Below are positions 31,460-33,468 of a stretch of 33,468 nucleotides of DNA, piece by piece. Source of the DNA: Chitinophagaceae bacterium (GTDB lineage: Bacteria > Bacteroidota > Bacteroidia > Chitinophagales > Chitinophagaceae). The notes beneath the pieces were generated by a model. That model ran no database searches. It saw only the letters and a program-made list of their open reading frames with translations, and was not told the DNA's origin. The DNA lies in the NCBI GenBank assembly GCA_026415715.1, contig JAOAGO010000031.1, forward strand, positions 1 through 33,468, in the 5' to 3' direction. Made by a program: the position numbers and the translations under genes. The first letter of the stretch is position 1, and every line of letters begins with the position of its first letter.

Positions 31460-32835
31460 GGGGTAACTGAAAAAAGATATAATGTTCTGCCGGAATCGGC
31501 AACCGGCAGAGAGTCTTCCAGCTTAAAATGTTTCTGAAAAGCGGTAAGGAAATGCTGTTCCGAATAATCTTCAGGCAAAGGTTTTCCGTGCCGGAGCAGC
31601 CACAGGGTTTTTTCATCATCAGCCGGTACAAATTCAATAATCAGAAACCGTTTACAGATTTTCCTGAATAGTTCTGCCATTTGCCTGAATCGGATATTGG
31701 CCGAAATGGCGAGATGATGAATCAGCGCCAGCGCCAGCGTCACATCGGATATAATTCGGGTAAGCAGGGGCAGTCGTTCCTTGTTTTGCCATCCGATACC
31801 CGGAGAAGGAAAAGCTGCATTTCCGATCAGAGGCTGGACAGAAGTAATACTTTCATTCTTGATTTTTCGGTACAGCAGATTAATGCATGCAGCATCAGCG
31901 TCTATGGCTAATGTGTGAAGCCCTTTGCGGGCACAGCGCAGTGAAAATTCTCCGGTGTTACAGCCAAGGTCTGTTGCTGTATGGATGTTTTGTATTTTAG
32001 AAATCCAGCTTTCCAGCACTGCCGTCTTGGTTTTCAGATAATCGCCTCTTTCCTTTGCTTCATGGTAATAGGCAGACCAATGCTTCTCTGAATCCCTGAT
32101 TTTCAGTTTTTCAATCAACAGTTCAAGGCTTAGCAAAAGGCGCATTAATTTTTTTTGAGAAAAAGCAACCTTATGAAATTCTTTATGCCGTGTTTTTTCC
32201 GAAATGTGTGATTGCAGGAAGATATGAAGCCAGGTATGCAGCGAAAACCGGCTTCGGAAAGGCAAAAGTTTTTTTGTCAGTTCAATCGGTATACCTTCCG
32301 GCCAGGCCAGCATCAGGGGGTGAAGAAATGTTTGATGATAATGCATTAACAGCAGGGGAGATAAAAATTGTTCGCAAAACTGACGATAAGCATTCCATGG
32401 CCTCTCGGGCTGATAATTTTCAAATGACAGGGTATCTATAAAAATGAGTTGGCCCTTAAACCATTGAATATTGTAAGGTGTTGCATCTTTGAGGATCAGG
32501 CCGTACCGGAGGGCTTCCTTAGTAAGGCGTAATGTCAGCAAGGCCGCATCTTTCAACATGTCGAAGGGCCATTCGTAGGGATAAGATATAGTTTGTACCG
32601 GTTCGGGTTTCAATGTGGTATACCAGTTGTCGGTTCCGGTTAGATTTTCCTGTAATTCCAGGTGCGGGATGAGTAAATTATTTTCTATGGCAAACTGGTA
32701 AAATCCGGACGTAACGGCTCTTTGGTAGTGAGGTGCATAGAGTTGATTTACCTGTCTGTACAAAATATCGTCTTTCAGAAAGACAAAGCCCGCTTCGTCA
32801 CGGAAAGAAGAAGGATGTTGCCTGAAATTACTCAT
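31456..32835 (-). CDS. Class I SAM-dependent methyltransferase with kinase-like N-terminal part (NoeA-like)
   Basis: The protein has 459 residues. The C-terminal part has the SAM-binding motif I in A-T-D-L-G-C-N-T-G-E-F (about 287-297) and an acidic strand end L-A-I-D-A-D. The N-terminal 280 residues match the family annotated as nodulation protein NoeA-like methyltransferases: S-F-R-D-E-A-G-F-V-F, Y-R-Q-V-N, S-Y-P-Y-E-W-P-F-D-M-L-K-D-A-A-L-L-T-L and L-K-D-A-T-P-Y-N-I-Q-W then F-I-D-T-L-S-F-E. The last two look like the catalytic loop and metal Asp of aminoglycoside-kinase-like folds (Asp117, Asn122, Asp134). NoeA was linked to host-specific nodulation in rhizobia; in this organism the target is unknown. 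It starts 8 nt after the small DPGSGS gene and overlaps the next gene by 4 nt. Confidence 0.82.
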   Translation of the reverse strand: MSNFRQHPSSFRDEAGFVFLKDDILYRQVNQLYAPHYQRAVTSGFYQFAIENNLLIPHLELQENLTGTDNWYTTLKPEPVQTISYPYEWPFDMLKDAALLTLRLTKEALRYGLILKDATPYNIQWFKGQLIFIDTLSFENYQPERPWNAYRQFCEQFLSPLLLMHYHQTFLHPLMLAWPEGIPIELTKKLLPFRSRFSLHTWLHIFLQSHISEKTRHKEFHKVAFSQKKLMRLLLSLELLIEKLKIRDSEKHWSAYYHEAKERGDYLKTKTAVLESWISKIQNIHTATDLGCNTGEFSLRCARKGLHTLAIDADAACINLLYRKIKNESITSVQPLIGNAAFPSPGIGWQNKERLPLLTRIISDVTLALALIHHLAISANIRFRQMAELFRKICKRFLIIEFVPADDEKTLWLLRHGKPLPEDYSEQHFLTAFQKHFKLEDSLPVADSGRTLYLFSVTP

Positions 32836-32843
32836 CCGGCATT

Positions 32844-33005
32844 TTAGTTATTCTTTTCCTTTTTTTTAAAAGGCTTGATAAAGAATGATTTTATCCAACC
32901 CATAATATTCCGAAAGAAGAAGGCCACGCCCAATGCGGCAGCAATAATTGCCTGAACCAGAAAACTGCCGCTGCCAGGGTCTATATATAAAAAATCAGGT
33001 GCCAT
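32844..33005 (-). CDS. Small membrane protein with D-P-G-S-G-S motif (53 residues)
   Basis: The frame runs from ATG at 33003-33005 to TAA at 32844-32846. It reads M-A-P-D-F-L-Y-I-D-P-G-S-G-S-F-L-V-Q, then a single hydrophobic helix (about residues 15-32, A-I-I-A-A-A-L-G-V-A-F-F-F), a short amphipathic part (G-W-I-K-S-F-F), and a lysine-rich tail. The Y-I-D-P-G-(S/T)-G-S opening followed by one membrane helix is a pattern I recall for small proteins placed beside sulfatase-like envelope genes; no function is known to me. Its start overlaps the M42 peptidase stop by one base (TAATG), and the methyltransferase starts 8 nt after its stop, strong signs of a real, coupled gene. The Lys-rich tail is probably cytoplasmic. 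Confidence 0.8.
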   Translation of the reverse strand: MAPDFLYIDPGSGSFLVQAIIAAALGVAFFFRNIMGWIKSFFIKPFKKKEKNN

Positions 33006-33468
33006 TACAAGTAACTTAAGTCGGTTTCGGGTGTTAAAACCAGCAAGGTTTCATAAATAAGCCGTATGGTATTTTCAATGTCGTCATGATGCAGCATTTC
33101 AACGGTTGTATGCATGTAGCGAAGCGGTATGGAAATCAGCACGGAAGGACAACCGTCGTTTGAATAGGCAAAAGAATCGGTATCGGTTCCCGTGCTCCGG
33201 CTCAGGGCCCGCCATTGAACGGGAATTTTTTTCTTTTGGGCCACCTCTTCTACAAGCCAGAGCAATTTGTTGTGAATGGCAGGGGCATAGGCCAGTGAAG
33301 GACCTTTACCGGTTGCAATATCTCCTTCAATATTCTTACTGATCATCGGAGTAGTGCTATCGTGTGTCACATCGGTTATGATGGCAATGTCAGGTTTTAT
33401 TCTCCGGGCAATCATTTCGGCGCCCCGAAGACCGATTTCTTCCTGCACTGCATTGACCACATAGAGGC
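33005..33468 (-). CDS. M42-family aminopeptidase, C-terminal part (runs off the window)
   Basis: The frame is open at the right edge and ends with TAA at 33005-33007, giving about 154 residues. The visible part has Y-V-V-N-A-V-Q-E-E-I-G-L-R-G-A (the E-E pair carries the catalytic glutamate), then I-I-T-D-V-T-H-D-S (metal Asp), the G-P-S-L-A-Y-A-P substrate-loop region, T-G-T-D-T-D-S-F-A-Y-S and I-P-L-R-Y-M-H-T-T-V-E (final metal His). These are the metal-site segments of the M42 glutamyl aminopeptidase/PepA-TET family, which clips short peptides in the cytoplasm. GTG at 33458-33460 is not taken as the start because the conserved strand continues beyond it. The small DPGSGS gene is coupled to its stop. 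Confidence 0.9.
   Translation of the reverse strand, partial: LYVVNAVQEEIGLRGAEMIARRIKPDIAIITDVTHDSTTPMISKNIEGDIATGKGPSLAYAPAIHNKLLWLVEEVAQKKKIPVQWRALSRSTGTDTDSFAYSNDGCPSVLISIPLRYMHTTVEMLHHDDIENTIRLIYETLLVLTPETDLSYL

Noticed and set aside
1-33468. CRISPR arrays, tRNA and rRNA genes, riboswitches
   Set aside because: No regularly spaced direct repeats, no cloverleaf-like tracts with a T-loop GGTTCRA motif, and no riboswitch core were recognised by eye; a dedicated covariance search could still find a weak one.

Overview
The window looks like a chromosomal segment of a Bacteroidota bacterium, most likely in or near Chitinophagales. The reasons are a PorQ-type type IX secretion protein, a BT_3928-type DoxX protein, the run parA-parB-DUF5683-dapB, a serine-palmitoyltransferase-like enzyme, outer-membrane beta-barrels with SPI signals, and -7 boxes of the Bacteroidota form TAnnTTTG in front of several genes. 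Start codons almost never have a Shine-Dalgarno sequence. At least three genes (ATP-grasp, nrnA-like, porQ) appear to start at TTG. All assignments come from reading the sequence and from remembered family motifs; no database search was run.

Layout. Positions 1-1300 are accessory: the 3' end of an IS30-family transposase, a RelE/ParE-type toxin with its antitoxin, and a GC-rich, hairpin-rich non-coding stretch. Positions 1300-8800 hold core genes: prfB with a textbook programmed +1 frameshift, pruA, a CarB-like ATP-grasp protein, a TraB/GumN protein, ndk on the minus strand, and an operon of a DHH-family phosphoesterase and an FKBP lipoprotein that ends in a clear terminator. From 9000 to 12200, folP (minus) diverges from a DoxX/MauE-like membrane protein that overlaps an orphan DppB-like ABC permease. 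From 12500 to 19500 the minus strand carries porQ, lon, two outer-membrane barrel proteins and a membrane-anchored metallophosphoesterase. From 19570 to 27600 the plus strand carries a UPF0173 metallo-hydrolase, the chromosome-partition pair parA/parB, a DUF5683 protein, dapB, a TPR-sensor histidine kinase with its NarL-type regulator, and a serine-palmitoyltransferase-like enzyme.

The right end (27660-33468, minus strand) is the least ordinary part. It reads in transcription order as an M42 peptidase (cut by the window edge), a 53-residue membrane protein with a DPGSGS motif, a two-domain NoeA-like methyltransferase, a membrane AlkP-superfamily (sulfatase-like) protein, then, behind its own promoter, a PIG-L-type deacetylase and a second sulfatase-like membrane protein. 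Coupled stops and starts (TAATG, ATGA, 8-nt gaps) tie most of these together. The set looks like an uncharacterised glycan or envelope modification locus: a deacetylase plus two phospho- or sulfo-group enzymes plus a methyltransferase. That reading is inference from the gene families and the gene order.
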